From contig JABAKD010000009.1 in assembly GCA_012845835.1 (NCBI GenBank), positions 2,853,324-2,917,323 of the forward strand: a DNA stretch of 64,000 nucleotides. The letters are read 5' to 3'. The position numbers were made by a program, and so were the translations under genes. The notes below the pieces were generated by a model, which was given only the letters and a program-made list of their open reading frames with translations, did no database searches and was not told where the DNA came from. This stretch comes from Undaria pinnatifida (taxonomy: Eukaryota; Sar; Phaeophyceae; Laminariales; Alariaceae). Shown here one piece after another: positions 12,868 through 23,546 of the stretch (the first letter of the stretch is position 1; each line of letters starts with the position of its first letter).

Positions 12868-13246
12868 CCGCCCCAGCACGGCTAAGGAATACCGTTTTAA
12901 CCGAGCTGCGGATACACTGTAGTAAGAGTGAGGGCCTTTTCCCACACTTAGTCGTGTTTCGATTACCCTAAGGCCAGAATAAGTGGCGTCTAACATTTTC
13001 ATGGATAGGCGTCTCTCAGGGGGTAGGGACCCTGGGCCTCGCGCATTTTTGGCATTAGGTCCCAGATCGGTACTGCTGGACTTGCTAGTATATCTCATCA
13101 AGCGCACCAGCTGAAAGCCTCTTATCCACCGCTTCCCGGCTTTTCCCATTAACCCGGGTAGGCCGAGGCCTTGATCCTTCTCGCTGCTCGATCTTCGGCC
13201 AACGTCTTCTCCCTTTCTCCATCCGCCTCCACTTCACGTTCCACGT

Positions 13247-13702
13247 TTACGGGGAACCGGATTGCGAATTTCCGGTCCTCCTACCTTTCAGGATTTCACG
13301 TTCGTTGAGCTCCTCCCAATCTTCGTCTGCGTACTGAACCCGCCAGTACGGTGACTTGTAGTCGAAGACTCTTGAAAGGTGACGCTTCTTGTTTCCTTCA
13401 GCGTCCGCGAATTTCCTCCAGATCACGGTCCCCACGGGGTGTTGTTTCAACGCTTGTTCGCGGTCGATCGCATCTCTTTCCTTCCGCGTTAGCGTCGAAG
13501 TTGGTCTTGCCCTGCACTCCGCTCCGTGATACGTTTCCCACAGCGCATGGAAAACGTCCAGCTGTAAAGGGGTAAAGCTGTCTCGTGCCTCCTCTTCGGA
13601 CAGCCACTGCGACTCTGTGCTATCCACTTCCCGTCCCTTGTATCGCCACTCCCAAGCGTTGCCTTGACCCATCACAGCCCTTGTGTCTAATAAGGTATAC
13701 AT
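13247..13702 (-). pseudogene. Chromodomain plus Tudor/SH3-like C-terminal tail of pol
   Basis: About 150 residues after integrase. The first part (LLDTRAVMG, WEWRYKGR, then SQWLSEEEA) follows the chromodomain pattern of an I-L-x-x-R start, an aromatic W-[RK]-[YW]-[KR]-G core and a tryptophan-acidic end. The second part (HPVGTVIWRKF, RVFDYKSPYWRVQYADEDWEEL) follows a Tudor/SH3-like barrel pattern: G-x-V-x-x-K-F, G/R-x-V, Y-x-V-x-Y-x-D-x-D-x-E-E. Chromodomains at the integrase C-terminus are known from chromoviruses, where they steer integration to marked chromatin. The second domain is an inference from pattern only. This segment is out of frame with the integrase core, so a frameshift lies near 13,720. 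Confidence 0.6.
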
Positions 13703-13710
13703 AGGCGACG

Positions 13711-15434
13711 CTACAATCGACGGCTCCGCGATTCCGAAGTCAACTCCTCAGCAAATTCGTTTTCGAACTCCCGACGGAGGTCGTCCGGACGTAAGTGGAA
13801 CATCTTGATATTCGATGCTGACGCCCATTGTCGGCGAATCCCTTGCCCATTCATCGTGACGATGTAGCTGAGTGTTGGTGAGACAACTTCAGTCACCTCC
13901 CAAGGTCCGGTCCCGTTCTTGTGGGCTAGTATATGATGTATCCCTTCCCTAGCCATCACAGACTCCGCTTCCTTCACCAGCACCTTATCTCCGACAACAA
14001 CACGGGTTTCTCCTGAGGTCCGACCGATTTCAGCATTCCGACTCTCACGACTTTTCTCTCTGTCTTCGTGTCTTTTCGATAGAGCCATCCGTACATCCCG
14101 TACTTCCTTGTACGCTTGACGTTTGTCGGCCACGTAGATGTGCATCCTGCCTCTGAAATCACCACCATCTATCTCGGGGTGCGTAGCATCAAGTTGCGTG
14201 CGTGCATCACGACCGAAGAAAAGACGGAAGGTAATTGGCTTCCCCGGCAGGCGCAGGTGCGGCGTGGTACGATGGATCCACATTGCCGGTTGTACGTATT
14301 CGTCCCATCTGCGAGGCCAGGTCTTGCACAGTTCTCCTAGTGCTTCGTGTAGCCACCCCCCCAATCTTTCCACCGTCCCCTGTGCACGTGGATGATCGGC
14401 AGCCCCATAGGCGATGGTCACATTCAACCACTAACATAAGTGTTGCATCACCTCTGCCGTGAACTCGGATCCCGGATCACTGCGAACATACGGCGGTAGC
14501 CCAAAAGTAAGCATCGCTTCGAGCGTTTCCTCGCTACTCCGATTGCTTTTTTCGTAGGGAGTGGAAAGGCGAACAAGAACTTGCTGGCTATGTCAACTGC
14601 TACCAGTAGAACTTTGTTGCCTGCGTCTGACTTCACCCCCACGTCCTGGATGTCGACTTCGAGTACCTCCCCGGGTGGTAAAAACCTCGACGGTAGCATG
14701 GCAACCTGTTGACTCGCTGACCGCTTGCGACGTCTGCACCCACACGAGAGGACTTAGTCTCTAACGTCCTCGATGAGGGTGGGCCAGCAGTACCGATGAC
14801 TAATCAAGGCTGTAGTTCGTGCCGTCCCCGGATGCCCATAGGTAATGTGCGCCAGCGCCATAATCCCTGGGACGAGAGCTCGGGGAACTGCAAGTCGTGG
14901 GATCTTTCCCCGAGGTGCTACCCACAAGAGGCCGTTATCATCCATCACATATTCGCCACCTCCTGATCCTTGGTTTCCTGATTCCTGGAGTTCTTTCGGA
15001 ATCTTGCCAAGTACCATATCTTCGCACTGCTTCTGCGTCAGCTGTGGCAAATCCTGGACAATAGCTGTCACCCTTTTCAACATGGATGGCTCTGACCGCG
15101 GGGGTCCCTTGGCCTCTTTCCCGGATCCGCTTGAACGGCTGCTGGTGTCCTTTGGTGATTCCTCCAGCAGATCACGTTGCCGTTTCGGTCTCGGGATGGG
15201 CTCTCTCTGTCCACTGCGTTTGCGTGGGCGATCAAATTCCACTGGTAGTTCAGTAGTAGTGACCGTCTGCGCCTTTGCATTCTCCATCTCCTCCTCCTCA
15301 GGCAACGGCGGTTCTGCCTCCCAGACAACCTCCGGTTCATGGGAGGTGGCCTTTGCCTGCGATCTCGTGACCGCTCTTGTCACCTCAACGGCTTTTGATG
15401 CTGGGAGGTAATCTTGAAACACCCTGCAGGCCAA
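13711..15434 (-). pseudogene. Integrase region of pol
   Basis: Order on the minus strand: an acidic linker with basic patches (RPRKRSGQREP, RPKRQRD; about 15,150-15,330), then an HHCC zinc-binding segment (HITYGHPG to SCGCRRRK, about 14,720-14,860). A DDE catalytic core follows, with the first aspartate in EVLEVDIQD (about 14,655), the second in RSDPGSEF (about 14,470) and the glutamate in GTVERLGG (about 14,370). A tract beginning WPRRWDEYVQPAMWIHR and a basic C-terminal region (VLVKEAE, TGPWEVTEV) come next. A TAA at 14754 interrupts the zinc finger, a frameshift lies near 14,520, and a TAG lies in the core near 14,430. The three catalytic acidic residues are still encoded, but not in one frame. 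Confidence 0.85.
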
Positions 15435-15479
15435 TCCTTCTAGTTCCGCGACCTCTGGTACCGGTTATCCTAGTAGGCT

Positions 15480-16352
15480 TTAAACAGCTAGTTTAACTAA
15501 TACTGCTCGTAGCATTGGAGAAGACGTGAAATCTGCGATGACGTTTGCCGCTGTGCTTTTGCTAACCGTCTGCGGGATCACGTAGTGTTCCTGCCCTGTG
15601 ATGATTTTGGCGTAATCGTTGAAGTGCAACTCTTCGGCTTCTTCAAGGCGTGCCGCATCCGCTGGGTGTGCGATATACCCTTTGGTTGGCTTTTCCCCCG
15701 TGATGTGAGCACGGTTCAAAGATATGATGGGTTCGTTGACCGAGTAAATCGCTCGCTCTTCGTAACCTCTATTCAGGAAGTATGCGCCTCTTCGTCCCAG
15801 AATTTCCCCTAATTCCTGAACCGGTTGCTTTACCTTTACCAACTTCCGCTTCCAAACGGCTGAAATCCCTTCTGTGGCAAGGCCGCCCTTGACTCCTACT
15901 ACGGATGTCCGCTTCCACCTCCATTGAATCCCTACTTGGCTCGCTAGTATCTCCGCTTTGTCCACGATGTATGACTCTCGTTTCAAAGCGGGGCGAATCT
16001 CGTCGTTCCATTCCGTCGTTCGCAGAAGGTTACCCAAACATTCGAGTATGAAAACTCGCGCATCTGAAGCGATGGCAGCTTGGGCTAGACTACTCGCTCC
16101 GAATATTCCCTCCTTCTCTCGTATCCCTGCAAACCTCCTGCAGGCGTCACCGACCACCACGTCTGGTTTCACCTCTCTCAACATGGTTAGGCATTCCGGC
16201 GACCCTGTTGTCACCGTAAGTAGCTTCGCACCGTTGTCAAGTCCGTTTGATCTGATGCATTCCAGTGCTCTCCAGTCCTGGTGTACTGCTCCTCTGACCG
16301 TCAGCAACCTCTATGATGCAAGGATGCTGCCTCCCCCCCCACAGTCGAGCAT
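15480..16352 (-). pseudogene. C5-cytosine DNA methyltransferase-like domain embedded in pol
   Basis: About 290 codons between RNase H and integrase, in the same frame as both. Motifs appear in the canonical C5-methyltransferase order: motif I glycine loop for S-adenosylmethionine (MLDCGGGGSILAS); an ALECIRSNG segment as in motifs II-III; motif IV region KPDVVVGDACRRFAG, where the cysteine (codon 16140-16142) sits where the catalytic PCQ cysteine would be; motif VI region ILECLGN; motif VIII region VGIQWRWKR; and a C-terminal TAANVIADFTSSPML segment at the motif IX-X position. The PPCQ prolines and glutamine and the ENV signature are lost, and a TAG at 16311 separates motif I from the rest. 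The family would methylate cytosine C5 in DNA; this copy is almost certainly inactive. A different SAM-dependent methyltransferase is less likely given the cysteine and motif order. Confidence 0.75.
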
Positions 16353-18130
16353 GATCACCACTTGGAGCTCCGGTGCGATGACAAGTTTGGCCTGTTGAGT
16401 ATGTGCCTCTGATTGGTCTCCAGGTGTGAGTGCGACGGCTGCAAATACTGTAAGACTTTGAGTACTAGATCCGTCCACATCTTCTACTCCTAAGGTTTCG
16501 AGGTGTACGTTGTCGAGCACTGGCCCCTGTGGCCCTTTGAAAACGCTTGGCAACGACTCGCCTGCTGGAAAATAGTCGTCGGAATCTTCGATCACGATGC
16601 TCTTGTTCGGTAACCGCGACATGGCGTCTGGGAGCTGATGCTGTGTCCCCGGCCTCCACGTCAAGGCTATGTCGTTCTCCATCAACCTCAGAGCCCAGCG
16701 ATGGTATTTCGGTGTGAGAGATTGGCGTTTGAAAAGCCGAGTCAACTCCAAACAGTCCCTGATGAGCGCGAACGGTTGCCCCCAAAGAAAGGGTTGGAAT
16801 TTGCTCACCGATTACATGACCGCCATGCATTCACGGTCCGTTGCTGACCTTTTGGAGTATCCTCTCGCCCACCTTTTGCCGCCGTACGCAATCACCTTTT
16901 CCACTCCTTCGATGCATTTCGTTAGCACCGCTCCTGCTCCTATCTCACTGGCATCGGTGGACAGCGAGGACGGTTCGGTCCACACCGGCAGGGCTAGGAT
17001 TGGAGGTGACGTCAAAGCTTCGATAAGCGCATCAAAAGCTTTGTTCTGCTCTTCTCCCCATGGGACTTTCTCTTTCTTCGCTCTCTTGGTTCTGAACCCT
17101 GGATCTCTCAGCAAGTCGAAAATGGGCGCCACCACTGTGCTATACTGGGGTACGAATTGTCTTGAGCATTCTGTCATGCCCAACAACACTCGCACTTCCT
17201 CCACCGTGTTCGGCTTGGACAGCTGCGTGATAGCATCGACCTTGCTTGGGGCTGGCCTGGTACCGAGTCTATTCACGATCATGCCGACAAACTCCATGAT
17301 CGACTGACAGAAATGCGAATTCAGAAGATTTTCGGTTAAACGTCCTTGCCTTAGACACTCCGACTTTTCTCGCAGCAGTCCCCGTTGACCTTCAAGGGTT
17401 TTCGACGGGATAACGGTGTCGCCCAACACTGTGGTGATTCCCCTATTCTTCACGGTTACCAGTCGCCCTCCAACGTAGTTGGCAAACGCCCACAGCACTG
17501 TCTTAAACCCGAAGCCGCAGCGAACGTATTCGTACAGCTTGCTGTCAGCGTCTCGAAATGCCGTCAGGTGTCGATCATCCTCATGGATATCGAGCTGTAA
17601 GAATCCTGAAGCTAAATCGATGCTGGAGAAATACTTCGACCCTTCCATCTCATCCATAATATGCTGCAAGTCTCCGAGTCCACCACTCTGTGATTTGAGA
17701 AGCGCATTGATACCTCGAAAATCCTGCACAACCCGCACTGTCCTATCGTTCTTGCGAACGGTCGAACAATTGGCGGCCCACTCGAAAGTTGATTCCCGAA
17801 TGGATCCATTCTTCAGGAGCTTCACCACCTCAGTCTAAATAATCTCGCGCTGTTCCGGGCTGCAGTGTCGAATGAGCCCCACGTATGGCTTGACGTTAGG
17901 ATCTTTGAGCTCCAGTCGCATGGGCACTCCTTTGCAGGCTGGTACGCTCTTGGGGTTGACCGCGAACACGTCGATGTACTCGTTGAGAATACCCACCAAT
18001 GTGCCCCTTTCGCTCGGACTGAGCTGTCCGAAGTTGGCCTCTCCCAGGTCCACCTTGGGGTCTTCGCTCGTAATCTCGGCGATTTCACCACCTTTGTTGC
18101 ATTGCTGCGGTGGTCTCCCTTTGTCTTTTT
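16353..18130 (-). pseudogene. Reverse transcriptase and RNase H region of pol
   Basis: RT landmarks in order: FSSIDLASGFLQLDIHEDD (motif A with its aspartate), the VVQDFRGIN segment before it, and YEYVRCGFGF...WAFANYVGG (motif B). The YxDD box position (about 17,418-17,429) reads VLGD, so one of the two catalytic aspartates is gone. Thumb/connection features follow: KSHFCQ-like NSHFCQS, GMIVNRLGTRPAPSKVDAI, VEEVRVLLGM. RNase H shows LSTDASEIGAGAVL (first aspartate), SATDREC (glutamate), and YHRWALRLMEND...WRPGTQHQLPDAMSRLP at the end. A linker of about 75 codons then leads into the methyltransferase. Stops at 17835 (TAG) and 16812 (TAA) break the frame, and a frameshift lies near 18,110. It is dead by the YxDD change alone. 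Confidence 0.9.
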
Positions 18131-18694
18131 CTTGATCCTGTCGTCCTGTTTGGGGCTTGTCGGTTTCTCCGACACCGGGTTCATGAGTGACTTTTTGCGT
18201 TCCCGATCGTCATTATTAACAGCGTAAACCGTGTCAATCAACAGTCCCCCCTGGATCTTCACATTATCCTGGGTAACATTCGACAACTTATATTGAAGTG
18301 GTATACCCGGGAACCACAACTGTGCCCCCCTTGGCACTCTTAGATCTATTCCTAGTTTAAGACCATAGCGGTTAGTTGGCTCTACCACTACGAGCTGCTG
18401 TACTTGAGGTTGAGGGCCTTTGACAAAATCGTCTACCGGGATGCTGGTCCCAAATGAAACCTCTACGTCTTTCGCAATGCGTAGTTTCCAGTGCCGGTGC
18501 CGTCGTCCTTTTAAAAAGAGTTTCCTAACTCCATAATCCCCGCTGGGACATTCGTTCCCTCCAATTCTTCCGGTTCTTGCTCGTCCGTTGACAGTTTCAC
18601 CGCGCAATGGTGGTCCCGTTCGGCACGCATCGCTCCTGCCGCGGCCTCTCCGACCTCCTTCGGGGCGAATGGCACCTATGATGGGGATGGTGTC
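18131..18694 (-). pseudogene. Spacer between protease and reverse transcriptase
   Basis: An open minus-strand frame (18,607 downward) reads a conserved-looking tract with WFPGIPLQYKL and GGLLIDTVYAVNNDD, followed by a lysine-rich stretch (RIKKKTKGD). Such a segment precedes RT in many Ty3/gypsy polyproteins, but I cannot name a domain. It is frameshifted relative to RT near 18,110. Confidence 0.5.
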
Positions 18695-19066
18695 GGCCGG
18701 AAACCCTCCTCACCATCGAAGCTGATGATACTTCGATCGTCCTTCATGAACGCGGCTCCAAGCACCATCGCATATACGGAAGTGCCTTCACCACCCTGAA
18801 CTTGACACGGAAGATTTGATCGACCGGTGCAAAGACTAGTGCTGCAAGCACGAGCCTACCACTTCCATCGGGGGTACGGCGCTGTTCTTTGGGTTTGCTG
18901 CGAGGAGTAGGCCGTCTCCCGTTTGATTTATTATCGACTTTCCCCAACCATCACGTTTTTCAATGGGTTCGATGAACTGCCGTGACACATAGTTTCCTCC
19001 ACCCGCCTCTGTATCCACCAGCACCGCAATCGGAAGTCGCCGGCTCAAGCTCGTTGCATGCCACAA
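18695..19066 (-). pseudogene. Retropepsin-like aspartic protease relic
   Basis: The minus-strand frame from 19,066 reads PIAVLVDTEAGGGNYVSRQF. The retropepsin active-site triplet D-T/S-G is recognisable but the glycine codon reads glutamate (DTE). The distal part (FRVVKALPYAMVLG, then SIISFDGEEGF) appears in a second frame at about 18,700-18,800, matching the protease's C-terminal hydrophobic-hydrophobic-G segment. A frameshift near 18,770-18,850 separates the parts. Its role would be polyprotein maturation; it is inactive here. Confidence 0.65.
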
Positions 19067-19084
19067 CGTTGCATGAACTCAAAC

Positions 19085-19640
19085 CTGTGACGTCTTAGTT
19101 TGCAGTGCTCCCATTACCGATTGATGAGCGGAACTCTGTGAACCCTGGCAGCTGTTGACCAGTGAACCCTGATTGCTGTTGGCCGGCAAATCCTGGCTGT
19201 TGTTTGACCAGTGAACCCTGGCTGCTGTTGGCCAGCAAACCCTGGCTGTTGTTGGCCAGCGACCTTGGCGCCATCGGAGGTCCCCATCGCGATCTACGGT
19301 TCGGTGGTGCTCCTCTTGGGGTTGTCTGTGGATCCCATCGTCCTCCGATTCCAAACGGTGACCGTAGGGAGGGAGCGGACATCCGATTGTACCCGCCTTC
19401 CGTTCTTACAGAAATTGCCAGTTCAAGGCTTACTAGCGGGCAGGGATGCATGTCTTTCCCATCCCTGCTGCCCCTTGTCCTGCACCACCCTGTGGACCCC
19501 ATCCAACCTGGCCGCCCTGTGGTGGGCCTCCAGCTTGGCCGCTCTGTGACGGGCCTCCCTGTGGTGGGCCTCCCCTCGGGTAAGGTGCGCCAAAAGGTCC
19601 CCAAAAAGGTCCTCCTCTTCCTGCCATGTTATTTCCTCCA
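19085..19640 (-). pseudogene. Gly/Gln/Pro-rich gag-like C-terminal region
   Basis: The minus-strand translation is dominated by glycine, glutamine and proline: a GGPPQGG/QSGQ tract (about 19,470-19,620), and multiple copies of a QQQPGFAG/QQQSGFTG octapeptide (about 19,140-19,275). It sits directly upstream of protease, where gag or a gag-pol linker belongs. I found no CCHC zinc knuckle and no capsid signature, so assignment to gag is positional. Confidence 0.4.
19140..19275. repeat. 24-bp coding minisatellite in the gag-like region
   Basis: About five to six imperfect copies of a 24-bp unit containing AACCCTGGCTGTTGTTGGCC; on the minus strand each encodes an eight-residue QQQPGFAG-type repeat. 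Confidence 0.8.
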
Positions 19641-19719
19641 ATCACTCCTCCCCCCCTCCCCGGGACGCCGCCGGCTTCCCTTTGACGAAACCTCTCGGTT
19701 TGCTGTCGTGTAGAGAAAG

Positions 19720-19880
19720 ATGAACTCGACGAAGTTGTGCAGTACACGACGGACTCGACGACGCTGTGTTGTATCCGACGAATGGAGCTTTGCAGTAGGA
19801 GCTGTGCAGTATGCGACGGACTCGATGAGGCTGCGTGGTACACGATGTACTCGACGAAGCTGCGTCGTATAAGGTGAAGA
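19720..19880. repeat. 29-31-bp minisatellite
   Basis: Four copies of a unit typified by GATGTACTCGACGAAGCTGC (each followed by about ten more bases such as GTCGTATAA), with a ~35-bp interruption between the second and third. Confidence 0.75.
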
Positions 19881-19884
19881 TGGT

Positions 19885-21302
19885 ATCCAACGATGCAGTC
19901 TAGGGAGACGAGTGGAGTCCAGGGGATCGATGGAGTCTAGTAACACCAAGTTGTCCACACCAAACGGGTATATACAGTGGCTTGAGACAAGGTGGGTGGG
20001 AAAGAGGGGTGGTGGAACGTTTCGAATACATGGATATTTACCTCCCTGGTTTGTTGAAAGTTGTCCCTTTATCATAATATACATATAATTTTTCGAAATG
20101 CTGCTCTTCGAAAGCTCGAGTATCACCAACAGAGTAATGTATGGAATCCCTTAGGATTCTAAGACATATCAATCTCTTTGTAGGCATTAGCTATATCTGT
20201 CATGTTGTACATCCCTCATGCACATCATCTAAACGAATTTGGAACAGCAGAATCCATCATTTTGTAAACATCTGTCGAGGTATAAGCGTCCATACGCAAC
20301 ACAACAATCGATAAAGTTTCAAGGTCTACATATATTCATGCATAGCTACTTGTAGTAAATTACCACTCGCCTTGTAAGCACTTGTATAGTAGCTCTACAT
20401 GTAGCTCCACTGTATGCAGTAGCTCCCATGTGTGGTTTTTTTTATTCCATTAATTAATATTAGTGCATTCTATACAATCCTTTCAACTCCAACGTACTTA
20501 TCAAGCTTCCCCTCCATTGATGCATTATTTACAATCCTCAAGATTCCAACGTCCTCATCAAGCTTTCCCCCTTCCCATCTCAATATGATAATGTTCCTAA
20601 ACCATGTTTCCAATTCCGGTAAGTTCTTAGCATGATAAAGAGCAGGTATAGAAAGGCTTACATTCCACATACAAAAAAAAAAACCAGAACCAGTTTGTAG
20701 TATCCCTACTCTTGAAACACCTGTGAGAACGACCTTGTTGCGGTGCCTATACAACCTGCGAAGACACAAAATCCCCATCACGAAGGCCAAAACCAAATTG
20801 TCCGGAAAAAAAAAACCCTGTCTTATGGTCGTCTCACAGTATGCAACAAGTGTGGATCAACTAACCGACCCGAACTCATTTTCAACCCGTATGATGAACG
20901 CAAGCACATCCCTACAGTGACTTATCACGTATGAACTTACTCGTCATCGGCACTGATGATAATTCTTCACCGATGTCCTATTGGTCTCGTATTCTTTAAT
21001 CTACTTCTTACATTTTTTACCGTATCCATAAAATACTTTCTACTCACAACCGTACACTGTTTTGACCACATAGTCTATACAGCAGTAGGTGGTATATGTA
21101 TGAGCAATTGATGTATAATACTTTCTTTACTCAACATTTAACTGGCTTAAAAGTCCATGTTACTCCCTTCTCACCATCCTGCCTACATGAATACCCCCCC
21201 AACTTGCATGTAGGCAACGCTTACTAGCAGGCAGGGATGAATGTATATCTTTTCCAGTACAAAAGTCGAAAACATTTGTTTACGGATAGTTCAAAAGTAA
21301 AA
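19885..21302 (-). other. Retrotransposon leader, part nearer gag
   Basis: No capsid or other gag domain is recognisable. A minus-strand frame at 20,470-20,796 reads NLPELETWFRN followed by a charged tract and could be a decayed gag fragment, but this is only positional. Confidence 0.35.
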
Positions 21303-21485
21303 GGGAAATTGACAAAATCGGGTACACCCGGGTGGTTTCTGAACAAAGTCGGGTACCTTTTTTTCCGCGACGGGGCGCGCTTACGTACGCCTGCAAAACG
21401 CCTCCAAATCGCCTTCTGGCGCTTGAACTCACTGCGACTTGTGTACGCGCGGCACCCCAAACCGTTTCTTCGGCGTTCGAACCCT
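21303..21485 (+). repeat. Left terminal inverted repeat of the foldback element
   Basis: It pairs with 22515-22696 and contains TGAACAAAGTCGGGTACC near its outer third and GGCGTTCGAACCC at the inner end. Confidence 0.85.
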
Positions 21486-21665
21486 TTGTACTGCGAACAC
21501 ATTCATTCTGTACTGCAAACACCTACTGCGAACACGTACTCAATAACGCGAACATATATATATATACCGTGATGCGAACACATACTACTACTGTACTGCG
21601 AGAACATACTGTGCTGCGAACACGTACTGGACTGCTAACACATACTGCGAACGCATACACACACG
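21486..21665. repeat. Short-unit minisatellite inside the foldback element
   Basis: Around eight irregular copies of TACTGCGAACACATAC-like units, spaced about 17-25 bp, starting exactly where the left inverted repeat ends. Confidence 0.65.
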
Positions 21666-22514
21666 CAACAGCTGTACTACGAAGTACAAGTAGTTTTGTT
21701 GAGTTTTACGAAGTACTTCGAAGCACCCCACCGCAATACATGCTCCGGGGAAGGGAGGATACATACGTCCTTCATTTTTTCGGAAACACACGAAGTTCTC
21801 CGAATACAGGCACCCTCAGGCTCGTCTGACGCGTGTTGTTGTGAGTACCAAATCACCAACAGTGGACCGTCTCTACATGTACGAGTTGGTTAGTTGTGGG
21901 GACGGGGGAACTCTATGCTGTAGTTAAGTGGATACCCGCGGCCATGTGAGTTTAGTTTGCACATTTGACCTTTTCACTTGTGCGCCTTCTCCCGTATCAT
22001 GCGTTTTTAGGCGGGAAAGCGTAGTATTTCCCTGACGAATTTTGATTTCACTTGGTTTTTCGGATCTTCTTAGGGCTCCAGCACCTTTGTGTGACCACGG
22101 GCTCTAGATTTTTGACAAGAGTGAATGTGAGAAAACAACAAACAATAATATGGTCTTGTCTTTTCGTCCTAGCGCCGGATCTTGGTTGGGTGTCGCCGGA
22201 TCTTGGTTGAGTGTCCGCCCTCAACGCCATGCCACCATTCTTCGCAGTGCGGTTGCATCGGGGCTGGATCTTTGTGGGCCGGGAAGTTAGCAGTGCTGCT
22301 GTGCTCGCATGACAGTCGCCAAGTTGCTAGCTGTGTGCGGGATCTTCCACAGCTGGGTTGCGGGGAGATGTCGTCCGTTTCCGTGTCTCCGCGGGTGTTG
22401 CAAGTGGATAAAAACGTAGTTGATAAAATCGAAGCACAGGGCGGTGTGTTCCTGAACAAAATCGGGTTGTCCGTCGAGAGCACTCTTTGGGGGCCGTCAT
22501 TGGCGCCGTTTCGA

Positions 22515-22696
22515 GGGTTCGAACGCTGAAAAAACGGTTTGGGGCGCTGCGCGTACACAAGGCGCAGTGAGTTCAGGCGCCAGAAGGCGATTTGGAGGCG
22601 TTTTGCAGGCGTACGTAAGCGCGCCCCGTCGCGGAAAAAAAGGTACCCGATTTTGTTCAGAACCCACCCGGGTGTACCCGATTTTGTCAATTTCCC
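22515..22696 (-). repeat. Right terminal inverted repeat of the foldback element
   Basis: Reverse complement of 21303-21485, with scattered mismatches and small indels. Confidence 0.85.
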
Positions 22697-23546
22697 AAAA
22701 TTAAAATACACTCTAGTTGTGAGATCGCATTGTACCATCGCTTGCGGTATGCATCCGTTATGGATTGAGTACGTACTGGTACTCAAACAAACAGGAAATA
22801 TTTTTTACTGGAAAAATCAGGTATACCCGGTTAGGTTGGCGTCAAAACTGGTGTAGCACAAAAAAAAATCAAGAGCATATCACAAACGACATACAGAACA
22901 TATGATACGCACGTATACAACACGATGACATACATACCTGGTACAACAATGCAGAAGTACTAGTCGTAAGAGTATGTACCAGCACGAAAGCAAAAAAATG
23001 CATGATTTCCGGAGCAATTTATACTATAAATGCATACCAATGATTCGTCTGCATCGCATACAAAACAACACAGTGACTCAATCAAAGTGGGGAGAATCTC
23101 GTTCGCTCTCTGTATGTACTGCTGTGCGTAGCATGGACTGCGTGACTCCTCATCATGTATAAACTATCAAGCGTCTCATTCCTCGCATCCACTATCTAGA
23201 GATCACGACCACCGATTCTCATCACTCATGCGGCCTGCTGTACTGTTGCTTCTATTTCTGCGGTGTCTGCCTGTGGTTATCCTGCAGCGTGTGGGGTTCG
23301 TGATACTGTTTCAAGCTGCTTCAATCGAGATTTTCAACATGATAAAATAGAATTGAGCTGCCATGGAATTTTCTTCAACATCCTGTAAAATTTATTCATT
23401 TTTAGACTACTCCTTACTTTCCATACTATATTCTACCTGGTATACATTATTTCAACCGAAATTGGCCCGGCATGCAGATGCACTTTTACCTGAGCATTTA
23501 CGACCGTACTCCTATCTGCGTCAAGCGAGACTATCAACCCGCACGG
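22697..23546 (-). other. Retrotransposon leader, part nearer the 5' LTR
   Basis: Lies between the foldback element and the primer binding site. No gene or structure was recognised. Confidence 0.5.

Larger units (their letters stand above)
21303..22696. mobile_element. Foldback-type DNA element with about 183-bp terminal inverted repeats, nested in the leader
   Basis: The left arm starts GGGAAATTGACAAAATCGGG and the right arm ends with its exact reverse complement. The arms stay complementary for about 183 bp (left 21303-21485, right 22515-22696), with some mismatches. Total length is 1,394 bp. Flanking bases are AAAA on both sides, a possible 4-bp target duplication that is too simple to trust. 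The interior has no transposase-like frame, so it is non-autonomous. Confidence 0.8.

Noticed and set aside
22182-22529. Protein-coding frame of 115 codons within the foldback element
   Set aside because: It spans a tandem doublet and part of an inverted-repeat arm, with no motif; treated as non-coding interior.
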